DNA of 64,000 nt. Origin: Ornithinimicrobium sp. INDO-MA30-4 (lineage in GTDB: Bacteria > Actinomycetota > Actinomycetes > Actinomycetales > Dermatophilaceae). Each line of letters begins with the position of its first letter. Position 1 is the stretch's first letter. This document shows, one piece after another, positions 20,229-30,168 of the stretch. A model generated the notes under the pieces. The model did not search any database and had not been told where the DNA came from. It saw only the letters and a list, made by a program, of their open reading frames with translations. Both the position numbers and the translations under genes were made by a program. The DNA lies in assembly GCF_021535045.1 (NCBI RefSeq), contig NZ_CP091056.1, positions 2,108,001-2,172,000 on the forward strand, written 5' to 3'.

Positions 20229-21558
20229 GATTGCTCACCCCAAAGTTTGCCGAGAGCCCGGCGAAGCAACTGGCCGTGCTGAGCCTCAAAGTGGACCATG
20301 GTTCCATCGCGGACTGAAACTCTTAGAGTTTTCCCTTGAGAGAAGGTGCAAGCCCACTGGTCGATTAGCCATGCGCGAAAGAGAGTCAGGTTCAAGGGGC
20401 CCACAGCCCGTTGGCCAAAACTGAAAGTGCGCCTATCCCGCACCAGCGAAGCGCGGGCCCGATAGTCAACCGCTTCGAGAACGAGCGCCGAGGATGACGC
20501 TTGGCACAAACCCCAGAACTGTTCGGCGCGGCCCTCTCGTTCGATTCGAACAAGGTGTTTGAGGAAGAGCGTCGCAGTTCCCCTCCGGTGACGTGCTGGC
20601 AACGAATCTACGACTGCATCGAGAGTGGCCCCATTCGAGGCGAGAACAACTCCGAGCGCCGCGACCATTCTCGCCTGCTGTAAATCCGCTGGTTGGAGCA
20701 GATCTCCTAGCCCCCGATCAAAGTGATGCATCGGGAGCAGGTGGGGGAAAAGGACGGTGCATTCGTGTGCCCAAGGGGCCCGGGGCGTGAAAAAACTTGG
20801 CTGCCTTTCCGATCGGCAAATCTGCTATTCCTTGGTAATCCGGGTATCCATTCGATCCGGTCCTAGCTACAGCCTCACAGAACTTCTCAAGTGTCGTCTC
20901 GGGTGCCTCCTCAACAAGGCGATCCCACGCAAGACCTGACCCGGCGAATAGCTGAGCCATCTGTAAGTTCAACTGGGCGTAGTACTGGACGTTCCGCGCC
21001 GACGGCACCAGCCGGGTGAGCGCCTCCTCCTGCGCGGCCACAACGGCAGCAGGAACATCCACATCGGCACTCGAGGCTTCGGTTGACCGCAACACTATTC
21101 GGTGGCGAATACACACCAAATGAATTCGAAGTCGCCAACTCATCGCGCGGAACCCAGGAGACTCCAGCGCACATTGGCGGCAAACTCGGTCCAAGAGAGA
21201 GTTGACCAAAGAGCCCCGCGGCCGCACTCGAGGGTTGGACGGAACCTCTGATGCTCCCTTAGCCCGAGGCCCCCGCCCCCGTCTCTAAAGCGCAGCACGG
21301 ACCCGCTGTAGGCCGTTAAATGCATTGCACCAACATCCTCAGGCTCGATGTTGAACAGCGCCCCCAACCGGGCTGCACCGTGGTCGGACACGGAAATACC
21401 TGCTGTTATCCCGCTCCACGTGTTTTGTTGAGTCTCGCTATCGATTCGGCCCAAGAGACGTCCCGGGCTCGACGAATAGACGCTGGCAACGCGGCCAAGG
21501 TAGCCACGCCACCACTCCCCGGGCAGGGTCTAACACACAACGGTAGGCGCTCAGTCAT
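20225..21558 (-). CDS. tniQ: TniQ-family target-selection protein 1 (frameshifted)
   Basis: About 444 residues. It starts MTERLPLCVRPCPG and, after one shift near 21515, continues EWWRGYLGRVASVYSSSPGR, the TniQ N-terminal pattern. LFNIEPEDVGAMHLTAYSG follows. The zinc site is CRQC ... LVCIRH. The remainder is helical, with a C-terminal region LIDQWACTFSQGKTLRVSVR. Shifts lie near 21515, 21220 and 20725. It overlaps both tnsC (ATGA, 21558-21555) and tniQ2 (ATGA, 20228-20225). It is clearly diverged from TniQ2, so the pair is not a recent duplication. Confidence 0.83.
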
Positions 21559-22565
21559 TCTGTCCCCATAGGCAATCCGGCATGTGTGGCGTTGAGTGCG
21601 TCAAGGTCAAGGTCAGTGTCGTGCCAGATCGCGTATGAGGCTGCTCGTTTGGCCCAAATGACAGCGAGGCCAGGTCGATGTTGGCTACCGTCAACGAGGC
21701 GATGGAGAACACGTCTCTTCGTGAGATGGACCGCGCCCCGAGGAGAAGGAAGCATGAGTCGTTGGGTGAGGCCCAGACCAAGGCGTTCCCAGTCGCCCAC
21801 CTCCCCAGGTTTCGGGAGCGCCCACTGGCCGATGTCGATCCAGCACGCTCCGCGAAGTCGAACTTGCTCTCCAGCAGATCCCTGGAGAACTCCCGACTCA
21901 TGAAATCCAGTGCCGACCAATACGATCGTTGCCGGTAGCCCGGTAATGAGCCCCTTGAGGATGTCGGCTAAGAGCCGTGATTCCTTGCTCTGTCGGGCTC
22001 CGATACCGTGGCCATCGTCAATGATGATTCCCCGCAGGCCGATGCGTGGAGCTAGCCTCCGAATCGCTTCCAGATAGTCAGCACTCGAGGAGCTCGCCCT
22101 CAGTGGAGGACAACCACAAAAAGTCCAGATTGCTCTGAGGAGGGACAAGCCTCGGGCCAGTTTGGGTACTTCGACATAGATCCACGGGATACAGCGATCG
22201 TGTCGGGGGTCGTCAGGTTCGTGGGGTAGCGCGCTCCAGATTTCGCGGGTCTCACTGAACGCGCAGAAAAGCGCAGCGTGCGTCTTCCCGCTCAGGGGTT
22301 GGCCATTCAGGATGACGCACGTTGCGCTCCCGTAAGCCGAATGGTCATTCTCAAAGTGAGCCCTGCGGATGGCCGTGCGGACCGAGTGAGTGTCCCGCGT
22401 GGCAATGGTCCCCACTCGCTGATTGTGAATATCGAATTTGCGTCGTAGCGCATCAGTCACGACAGGTCCCTGCTGTGGCGGCGGGTTCATGCCGCTAACG
22501 AGTTCCTTCCAGTCATCGATGTTCTGGGGCATGAGCCGGCGCGAGATCTGAGTTTGGCCGCTCAT
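21555..22565 (-). CDS. tnsC: TnsC/TniB-type AAA+ ATPase, transposition regulator
   Basis: A 336-residue protein in one intact frame. Walker A is GQPLSGKT (residues 88-95) and Walker B is RGIIIDDGHG (about 178-186). A sensor-like LVGTGFHESGVL lies downstream. TnsC polymerises on target DNA, is recruited by TniQ, and activates the TnsA/TnsB transposase. It overlaps tnsB (ATGA at 22565-22562) and tniQ1 (ATGA at 21558-21555), so translation of the core genes is coupled. Confidence 0.9.
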   Translation of the reverse strand: MSGQTQISRRLMPQNIDDWKELVSGMNPPPQQGPVVTDALRRKFDIHNQRVGTIATRDTHSVRTAIRRAHFENDHSAYGSATCVILNGQPLSGKTHAALFCAFSETREIWSALPHEPDDPRHDRCIPWIYVEVPKLARGLSLLRAIWTFCGCPPLRASSSSADYLEAIRRLAPRIGLRGIIIDDGHGIGARQSKESRLLADILKGLITGLPATIVLVGTGFHESGVLQGSAGEQVRLRGACWIDIGQWALPKPGEVGDWERLGLGLTQRLMLPSPRGAVHLTKRRVLHRLVDGSQHRPGLAVIWAKRAASYAIWHDTDLDLDALNATHAGLPMGTE

Positions 22566-24729
22566 GTCAGCCCCCAGCCAGGCTCCATGTCGGCGAATTC
22601 GTCGTCGAAGACGATCTCGTCGTCCAGGTCGAGTTCTCCGGGAAAACCGACAGGCCCCGCATCTACGTACGTGGGCGGCTCTTGGGCCTCTTCGGGCGGA
22701 GGGAAGGCAAGGGCCCGGACCTCCTCGCTCGCCTCTTCCAGGTCGCTAGCAAGCGCATGTTGTTGAGCTCCCTCGATGGAGGCGTACCGAGCGTCGCGCG
22801 GGCTGGCGAATACACCCTCGCGCCAGCGAGAGATCAAGGCTGCCTCTGCCCTGTGACGCTCATCCTCGGTTGAGACCCGATGGGTTCCTTGGCCCCGATC
22901 TTCGTCAGCAATTTTTTGAACGAGCCCGCTCATGGGCCGAGTGCTTGGTTGCGGTCAAAGGCACGCATCACGACCATCCACCGCCGCTCAACAGGGTGGA
23001 CGAGGAAGATCCGGGTCCTATCGAGTCGGTCAAAGAACACTGTCAATTTTCGCCCTCTCGCACCGATTCCTGACATCACCACCGATCTCAGCGACTGGAG
23101 GTCGCTGGAGTTGTAGGTAGTTTGTGAACTCGTATGCCCGCCGGGCTGAGCTGTCTTTCAACCTGCTGGAGGCCCTTCAAATATGCGAAAGGATCTGTTG
23201 GAACATCGATCTCACCAAAGGTAGTCACATAGTCAGCCCAGACCCCCGCGGGACTCAGGTCGCGATCTGAGCCATGTGCGTCTGTTAGCCCCGGTGGGGT
23301 TCGTGGGAGTAGATATCGATGATGTACTCCCACAGCATGTCCTGAAGGTCCAATGGCCTGATCGAAACAGCCAATTCCAACTCGAGGGGACGGTTGAGAA
23401 CGTTCTGACCCTTGTGGATTGGCATGGTGCTCTCGACGTCTCCAAGGACGCGGTGGACTGCTTCGACGACACCTTGGCATGCCCACGCCTAGGCGGGCAA
23501 AAAACCACGTCAATGCCACACTCCGCTGCGTACCTCAACACATGGTCACTGGCATTCTCGGATCCGTGATCGAAAACAATCGTGCCCGGGTGAATCTTCG
23601 GTTTGCTGCCGATGACCTTCGTCGGCGTTGCTTTTACCCCATCTGGTCGTCGTTGATCACAACAAGTTGCGGTACGCCGTGCCAGTGCTCCAATTCATAG
23701 GGGTAACCAGCCCGCGAAACCGTTGGTCTGCCCATCTGTGCAATCAGCGCACACACCTCGCGTGATGTGGCGGCACCCACGCACACACGTAGTGCGACAA
23801 AGCACCTGGTGTAGATATCGATGGCGCTGAGAATGACAGCGGGCACGTACACGCCCTGTGGTCCCAAAATGGCGACGGTTGTTGGAGTCGCATCAATCTG
23901 AACCAACTCACCGGGCCGGCTCACACGCCGGGTGCCGTAAACAGCCACCGGCCTGCTCGCCTCACTGCGACGTGTCTTGGCTGCATGATGCAAGCTCAGC
24001 CCCTGGAAACTTCACCTACCAAATACGACAACTGATGCTGCGTGATGCCGACACCAACGCCTTCATCCACGAGGCGGCTCCGGACCTTCGCGAGGAGTTT
24101 TCGCTGCGTCTTGTGAGGGCGCTTCTGCTCATCGATCACTTCAGCCCTGACGACCTCCAATACGGCCGGATCGAACTCGTCCAACCGCTGCGAACGTGTA
24201 ACTCTGTTTCCATGAATAAGAGCATCTGGCCCTTCATCAATCCGTCCGAGCTGCTTGTACAGCTGCGCTCTTGACGCACCGCCTCTCCCAGTGCGCGGAG
24301 TTCTCGTGACTTCACCATCAAGCGTTGAGCCGAAGTGGTCGTGTTCGGATCGTATTCAGGGTTCAGTGTCCCGGCACGCCGGTCACCCTCAGCATCGCCT
24401 CGGGGAGAACCACACTGGATCTGAAGCAGATCTCGGTATCGCTTGAGGATGGGCCGCTGGCTGGGCTCAGGCAACTCACACAGCATGGGGGAATGGTGCA
24501 CCCCAAAGACGTCTCCGGACGGCGCCTGGCGGCATGACAGCCGGTCACGTGCCAGGGAAATCCATGGAACTCTGGTGCGGTGATCTCCATGGTCTAGGAG
24601 CACGACAACTCTGCCGTCGTCATCTCTCACGACGGCCTCGATCTTTGCTGGCCCCGACGGCAATGAAACGTCCGACCCAATGCCCAGGGACGTGCGCCGG
24701 CCAGTCTTGTTCACAGGGCTCTGAGCCAT
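22562..24729 (-). CDS. tnsB: TnsB/TniA-type DDE transposase (frameshifted)
   Basis: About 722 residues with several single-base shifts. The catalytic triad is readable: first Asp in GELVQIDATPTTVAIL, second in TIVFDHGSEN, and Glu in GVVEAVHRVLGDVE after the CPPRRGHAKG turn. A C-terminal Mu-type beta-barrel follows (LTVFFDRLDRTRIFLVHP), then an acidic tail that ends at the tnsC overlap and probably contacts TnsC. The start is ATG 24729, with GGAAGGGAG as the ribosome binding site 8 bases upstream. The enzyme cuts the 3' ends at the TGT...ACA termini and joins them to the target, giving the 5-bp duplication. Confidence 0.9.
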
Positions 24730-25358
24730 GGGGTTGCTCCCTTCCTCGGCGAGTGAACCTGATGCTGGTGTCGCGTTCGATGGGACGATCCAGATCAATA
24801 AACACACACGCATGCGAAATGAGGTCCCAGAGCCGGGCATACCCGGAGGGCCCACCTCCGAGGATCTGTGAAGCGCGTTGCACGTCCAGGCCCCCAATTG
24901 CTTGGCGCAACGACCTCGCCGCGGACATCCGGTCTTGGCGGATGTCGGTGCACCGGCACGCAGGAAGTTCACGTTGCATACCCTCTGAGGCGTCAGCTCT
25001 GTTCTGAGCTGGAAACTCCAACCAATCGCTTCACACGTGGCCCTGGTCAGCCGCAGGATCGCAAGTAGACGTGGATCCTCCACCTTGGACACTGTGCTGA
25101 TGTCAACGACGGCATTTCTGTTGTCCCACCTCAAAAGGAAGTCAGGTATGTGGGTGCGCACCCCGCTTTTGAACACCCACTCCAGTCGCGCGAACTGGGT
25201 GGAGACCTGCGAAGGTTGGCGGTCAAGCAGCAAATCTCGAAGGTGTTCTTGCTCGTTGAAACCTCGCACCACACTGAACGGGCGCCCTCGAGTTCATTGG
25301 GAACCACGACCCTGGAGAGGTAATTGGTCATGCCTTTGTGCGATGCCGGACGCCTCAC
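24620..25358 (-). CDS. tnsA: TnsA-like heteromeric transposase endonuclease subunit (frameshifted)
   Basis: About 245 residues. After a frameshift near 25290 the nuclease core reads FNEQEHLRDLLLD, then RLEWVFKSGVRTHIPDFLLR and AVVDISTVSK. This is the Glu, Asp and D/E-x-K arrangement of the restriction-like TnsA fold. EAIGWSFQLRTE follows, then a helical C-terminal domain (LDRPIERDTSI) that would contact TnsC. The start GTG 25358 overlaps the upstream gene stop as GTGA. The C-terminal end is uncertain because of a second shift near 24970, so overlap with tnsB may be shorter than drawn. TnsA cuts the 5' strands and frees the element for cut-and-paste movement. Confidence 0.8.
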
Positions 25359-25603
25359 AGCGAATAGGTCGTCTGGACGAAAACCCTAAGCCCTTCGACA
25401 TTGACCGTGCTGACGACGGGCTCGTTCGCTGCACCGCGGGTCAGTGTGGTGGCAAGGGCCGATTCAGCAACTTCGTTGCACTGCGCGGAGTCCGAGGCGG
25501 CGTCAATCACGTCAGACCAGCTCGCTGGTCTGACGTCCATGGCAGGGATGAAACTGACCCTCCGTCCAAGACGATGAGGAACGGCGGTTTCGAGAGTGTT
25601 CAT
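25355..25603 (-). CDS. Small unknown protein upstream of and coupled to tnsA
   Basis: An 82-residue protein starting MNTLETAVPHRLGRRVSF. Its middle is Ala/Ser-rich and helical (VIDAASDSAQCNEVAESALA), and it ends with a strand-like VNVEGLRVFVQTTYSL. No family is recognised. Its stop overlaps the tnsA GTG by four bases, placing it first in the tns operon. It could instead be the true N terminus of TnsA separated by a frameshift, but the clean GTGA junction argues for a separate gene. Confidence 0.5.
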   Translation of the reverse strand: MNTLETAVPHRLGRRVSFIPAMDVRPASWSDVIDAASDSAQCNEVAESALATTLTRGAANEPVVSTVNVEGLRVFVQTTYSL

Positions 25604-25722
25604 GGGTTAGCTCCAATCGCGAGGAGCTACCGTTGACTTGGGCGTGTTTCATCGCCACACTGAGACAGGTAGCCCCATCGGGGCAGTCAAAGAATTAGAT
25701 GGCGGATGTCACCGCCTTCGCG

Positions 25723-26031
25723 TCAAAGCCGGGTAGCAGCCCGGCTTTCGTCGCGTCTGGGGGGCAATGGGCTCCCAGCACTTCGCCCGGTACGCGTTAC
25801 ATCGCCTGCACCTCCCAAGCCAGCGACCAACGCTGACTCACCCACGGCGCTGACCGTTCGTCCCGTGTCATCAGCGGCGTCATAGAGAAGTCGAGCGACT
25901 GAGGGCGCTAGGCGCAGCTCGACTCGCACGTGGCCGTCGGTTTCCAACGGATGCAGTCGCGGACGACCGCGACGCGAATTTTGGACTCCTGATCGACCAT
26001 CATGACCTCCGGCGGCGCTCGATGTTTCCAT
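25723..26031 (-). CDS. Ribbon-helix-helix-like small protein
   Basis: A 102-residue protein. A basic patch, RRGRPRLHPLE, leads to a strand-helix-helix pattern, GHVRVELRLAPSVARLLYDA ... TGRTVSAVGESALVAGL, typical of MetJ/Arc-type DNA-binding proteins. The tail is Gly/Arg-rich. It lies upstream of the tns operon in the same direction and may repress it. The true start could lie slightly upstream in another frame (MMVDQESKI). The 253 bp between here and the HEPN-like gene (26032-26284) hold nothing else I can support. Confidence 0.5.
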   Translation of the reverse strand: METSSAAGGHDGRSGVQNSRRGRPRLHPLETDGHVRVELRLAPSVARLLYDAADDTGRTVSAVGESALVAGLGGAGDVTRTGRSAGSPLPPRRDESRAATRL

Positions 26032-26284
26032 GAGGCCAGAGGGTCCGTAGCCGTTCTTCCTGATACGGGTCGGTCAACTCCGTCCAGTGCACAGCGAGCC
26101 AAGGCTCCTCACTGTGGATATGTCATGGAACTTACCGGTATTGCTTTGGGATGGGAAGAGCCGGCACTGAGATCACCGTGGCTCGGCTCCCGTTTCACGG
26201 CCCACAGTTAGGCGCCCATGGGCAGGGTTGCCGTGCAACACAGGCCGAACACCGCCCGCCCTGGCCATGCTCCCCGCGGTTGAC

Positions 26285-27250
26285 CTATCTCATGCCCTGA
26301 CGGCCCACCGCATCAGGCGACAAAGTTGCTCCCAGCACATCCCCCACCGATCCCAACAGATGGTTCATCCCCAACTTCGAGATCATGACCCACAACCGCT
26401 CAACGCTCTCAGCGACACAGCGTTGAACAGCCACCACCACCTCATCACCCGCACCCGCTCGGAGGGGCTGTTGCCAGCATTGCGCCCAAAGATCCGCCAC
26501 CCCAGGACTCTTCCGGGCAGCCTTTTCCACGGCCAACCACATTTGTACTGGTGATGACTCCTTGGGAGGATCATCTCCCCCATCTTGTTCAAGTTATAGA
26601 ACCGCCCCGACTTCCCGTAGTTGGCCAACGCATCGAGCATGGGAATCAACACAGGATCCTCCCTAACACCCTCGACCAGTTCCCTCACATAGTCAGTGCC
26701 CTCTGCCCCCGCTCTTCTAACTTCGGAAGAACCGTGGCGTATAAGTCCCCGATGCTGTGGCTGTAACGCTTCATCACCTTGGTTGACGGCCACTCGTGGT
26801 CCTCATCCAGCGCGATCACACCAAACGTCAGCTTCAACAGCTTCTCCACCCCGATCGACAATATCGTCATGATCGGGTCCTGGTCGTCTCCAAGAACTCT
26901 GTATCCCGCAGCACCCGCACCCCATACCCCAGCAAGTTCCGCGTCGACTCCACCTCAGCAAGAAACGCGACCGACTGATCCAAACTCAAGTGATCCAAGG
27001 GCCTAGACGCCACCAATACCTCCACGTTCAACCGTTGAATGGGCTCTCCGCGAAACAAAGGCACCTCGAACGCAACTGTGGGGTTCAGGCTGGATCCACG
27101 CACCCATAGATCCGCGTTCCCTGTGCGCGCTAGCGACTTCGGCCCGCTTAGAGCCAACGACTCATTCGAATGCCGTGTCTCAAAATCTGGGTCGAATATC
27201 TCAGTTTTCCTTCTGAAACCCACTTTTGTCTCATGACGTCTCATACTCAT
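26285..27250 (-). CDS. HEPN-like protein, right-end cargo (frameshifted)
   Basis: About 322 residues in four pieces, with shifts near 26890, 26710 and 26565. The middle helical core reads LSIGVEKLLKLTFGVIALDE and WPSTKVMKRYSHSIGDLY. This resembles HEPN folds, which pair an early EK helix with a later basic/His helix. FYNLNKMG and a C-terminal helical part (SPVQMWLAVEKAARKSPG) follow. HEPN proteins are frequent RNase-type defence or toxin effectors, but an RxxxxH motif is not evident, so the assignment is tentative. ATG 27250 lies 31 bases from the transposon end, among the transposase-site repeats. Confidence 0.42.
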
Positions 27251-27280
27251 GAGTATTTCTCTAATCGCTCCCCGCTGACA
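27177..27280 (-). repeat. Tn7-like transposon right end with transposase-site repeats
   Basis: Read from the outside inward on the minus strand, TGTCAGCGGGGAGCGA is the terminus. GAGTATGAGAC (27238-27248), an adjacent GTCATGAGAC (27228-27237) and GATTTTGAGAC (27177-27187) follow. The shared core TGAGAC and orientation match the left end. The repeats overlap the 5' part of the HEPN-like gene. Confidence 0.9.
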
Positions 27281-27285
27281 TGATC
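27281..27285. repeat. Target-site duplication, right copy (TGATC)
   Basis: Identical to 12617-12621 and directly abutting the ACA terminus at 27280. Confidence 0.95.
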
Positions 27286-28861
27286 GTGATCGCTGTACTC
27301 GTTGCTCGCCGCCTGCGGCTCAAGCTCCACCTGGTGATGATTCTCCTGGTGGCGGCCACTTTGCCACGTCATACGGACTTTCCATCGCAGTCACGGCGAG
27401 CGATCCCTCGACGGCGTATTTGGTGACACATACTCGGGGTGGGAGTTGGCCCTTGGCGCGGCCGTCGCGCTATGGGTTGCTCAGTGGGATCGAATCCCAA
27501 CCGGACTGGCAAATGTCGTGGGTTGGCTAGGCCTGGTGATGATCTTCGGCTCCATCCTGCGCATGGACAACACCACCGCGTTCCCCGGGTGGATAGCGAT
27601 CATCCCCACCCTCGGTGCGGCGTTGGTGCTGGTCTCGGGCAGTTCGGCGTCGAGGCCAGGGCCCGGCGTGCTGCTCAATCTGGCCCCGATGCAGTTCCTG
27701 GGCTCGATTTCCTACAGCTGGTATCTCTGGCACTGGCCCTTTGTCGTGGTGGCGATGTCACTCTTTGGCACCGGGCACGACGTGCCACTGGGGTATGGCG
27801 TGGGCGCCGTGCTTTTGTCCTTGGTTCCCGCGTGGTTGTCCTACCAGTATGTGGAGCAGCCCACCCGCCGGGCGGGCAAGAAGGCCTCCACGACAGCGAC
27901 CCTGCACCTTGGCGCTCGATGCACCCTTGCTGGGGTGACCGCCGGAGCACTGTTGGTGGTGGCCGCTCCGGTAACGGCTCCTCAGGTGGATCCCACGTGG
28001 GCCACCCCAAGCAACGTTTTGGCTGCCCAGGGTCTCGATGGCGCGAAGGCTCTGGCTCCAGACCCGGCCGTGTCACCGGCGGGCGCAGTGGTTGATGATC
28101 CGGGCCCAGCGACCCCGTCCTTGGGTGACCTCGAAGCAGATATTCCGAGCTATGTGCCAGAAGGTTGCCGCCGCGGTCTCGAGGACCCAACGGTCGGTCA
28201 GTGCCTCAGCGGCGATCCCGACGGGGAGTTTGTCATGGCTGTCGTTGGCGATTCGCACGCGGGCCAATGGACCAGTGCGCTGAATCAATTGGGCCTGGTC
28301 AACGGCTGGCGCGTCGTGGCGATGACGAAGTCCTCGTGCCCGCCGATTTATGAAACCACGGATGTGGGCAGTGACGTGGCGAGTTCTTGCTTGGCCTGGA
28401 ACCGTGACCTGTCGGCCGCGATAGACGACCTGAACCCGGACTTGGTCCTCATGTCGAGCGCCAAATATTTATCCTCGGGGGATGAAGTGATCGGCAACGG
28501 CCTAGTCGCTTCGGCCGATCGCTACACGGATGATGACACTGATGTTGCCCTGATTCGCGACACTCCTCGGCCAGAGGAGAACATGGGCGATTGTTTGCTC
28601 AAGAACGAAACGACCATGTCGGCCTGCGCCTTTGATCGCGCTGGCGGGTTGTCGCGGTCAGGCACCGGGCACAGCGTGTTTGCTGCCCAGGCGAGCGGCG
28701 CTGGCTTCATTGACCTGAATGAGTGGATCTGCCCGCAGGAGACCTGCGCGCCTGTCATCGGTGGGGCTGTGGTCTATCGAGATAGCAACCACGTCACCAA
28801 CACCTACATCCTCACCCTTCAAGACGCGCTGGAGGGGGCGCTGCTTGAATACACGAAATGA
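27281..28861 (+). pseudogene. Acyltransferase-3/SGNH gene, 3' part, separated by the transposon
   Basis: Carries the rest of the membrane acyltransferase (FLGSISYSWYLWHWPFVVVA) and an extracytoplasmic SGNH domain with VVGDSHAGQW (block I) and YRDSNHVTNTY (catalytic DxxH). Two single-base shifts lie near 27358 and 27440, after which the frame runs open to 28861. Together with the 5' part it would encode about 680 residues. As it stands the 3' part has no start signal of its own, so both activities are lost unless the element excises. It ends in a 43-bp convergent overlap with the GT87-like gene. Confidence 0.92.
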
Positions 28862-30097
28862 GGCTGCGTCCGCATGACCTGCCAGAGCAACCAACCCCAT
28901 CCGATAAATCGGATCACCACGAAGATGCCGTACCCACCAGGGTCGAGGCCTCGGCCAGGGTCGGAGGCGTCGGCGATCCGCAGCCACACTGCTTCAAAGT
29001 GGATGATCTCCGTCGCGGCCCAGATCAAGTGATCACGCCACGACACAGCACTAAGCGCCACGAAGGGCAACAGCCACAAGCCCGTCTGAGCAGAGACTGA
29101 TTGGGCAGTTAACGCCACGATCAGCGTCATCGGTGCAGCAATCGTCAGGATGCTGGGATGAGACCTGGTGGTGGCCAGTCGATAGCCCACACCTGCGGCG
29201 ACGAGCCAGCCCAGCAGGGAAATGCCCGTGGCGGTGCCGCTGGAGATCGGCACCCCAGCAGACTCCACCACCAACATAAGTGAGCCATAGCCGGGGCCCG
29301 CGGTCAGCCATCCGCGTGGGGAGGCCAGCACGGCGTTGTCATACAGCAGCAGCATCGGCAGATAGATCGCGACGGCTGATAGCACCGACGCCAGCGCGGC
29401 CTGCAGGGCATCGTTGACCCGCCGAGCGGGGATGGAGACCAACACGATGGCTAACAAGAAGACCAGCGGATAGGGCCGCATCAGGAAGGCGACCCCGAGT
29501 AAAGCCCCAGCGAGGACAGGGTGCCGGCGTTGCCAAGCCCAGAGGCCGTAGATCACCAAGATGACGCCCAGCAGGTCAACGCTGATCAGGGCCAAGAACA
29601 CCAAGACGGGGCTGGCGGCTAGATGCGCGGCCTGCCACGGCCGGCCAGGCTGCATCGCCACAACGGCCACGATTCCGGCGGCTAGCAGGATCAGACAGAC
29701 CAGGGCCCACATCACGAAGAGCGAGCGTTGGGCCGCGATATCTCCGCCGGAGAAGGGGAGAGCCACGAGAGCACCCACATCGCCAAGCCACTCAAGAGGG
29801 GCTGATCAACGGGGGTCTCACCGGCATACGGGAAGTCGCGGGTGGCGAGCGAGGAACTGACATTCACGACGGTCACATCGCTGTAGCAAGCTCGCCAGAA
29901 TTGGTCGGGCGAAACCCAGCCCTTCATGAGGCAGTGACCTTTTGGAACACGCCCAGAGCCATCACCGCTGAAGCCATCACCATGAGCGCCGCCATGATGG
30001 CGCCCACCCCGTCACGGCCGACCACGGCATACCGGCCTAACGGGCCCCCGATGGCATTGCTGGCCATCGCCACCACCGGGTCGGAATGAGAGGGCAC
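28819..30097 (-). CDS. GT87-like polyprenol-dependent mannosyltransferase (frameshifted)
   Basis: About 426 residues with many membrane helices (ALVCLILLAAGIVAVVAM; LLGVILVIYGLWAW; LVFLLAIVLVSIPA). The early luminal loop has WRACYSDVTVVNVSSSLATR ... FPYAGETPVDQPLLSG, the acidic-loop pattern of GT-C glycosyltransferases. Frame changes fall near 29927 and 29760. The GTG at 30097 is the most upstream start but lies against a strong hairpin; ATG 30067 is an alternative. A membrane protein of this type lies beside ponA in mycobacteria too. Confidence 0.72.
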
Positions 30098-30143
30098 ATC
30101 AAAGGGTGGGGGCTGCGCCGATGCGCTGCCCCACCCTTTGATG
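30097..30143. terminator. Strong hairpin downstream of the PBP gene
   Basis: CATCAAAGGGTGGGG (30097-30111) pairs perfectly with CCCCACCCTTTGATG (30129-30143) around a 17-base loop. It lies just past the PBP stop. No clear T-run follows, so it may be an attenuator or transcript-end stabiliser for the PBP message. Confidence 0.75.
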
Positions 30144-30168
30144 GAGCGGTACTACTCACTGCTGCAGA

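Larger units (their letters stand above)
12622..27280. mobile_element. Tn7-like transposon (tnsABC plus two tniQ), 14,659 bp
   Basis: The element is bounded by inverted TGTCAGCGG termini and flanked by an exact TGATC duplication, inside an acyltransferase gene. The leftward operon encodes a TnsA-like endonuclease, TnsB DDE transposase, TnsC AAA+ regulator and two TniQ-family proteins. Every junction from tnsB to the terminal peptidase gene is a short overlap. The cargo at the left is HNH, HIRAN, Cys-rich and small membrane proteins; at the right it is RHH-like and HEPN-like proteins. The presence of TnsA implies cut-and-paste movement rather than cointegrate formation. No CRISPR array or cas gene is present, so target choice must rest on the TniQ proteins. 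Ends, duplication and core genes are all present, though several genes carry single-base frameshifts. Confidence 0.95.

Noticed and set aside
12622-27280. CRISPR-associated transposon
   Set aside because: I looked for repeat-spacer arrays and Cas-like motifs inside the element and saw none. The only arrays are the short transposase-site repeats at the ends.
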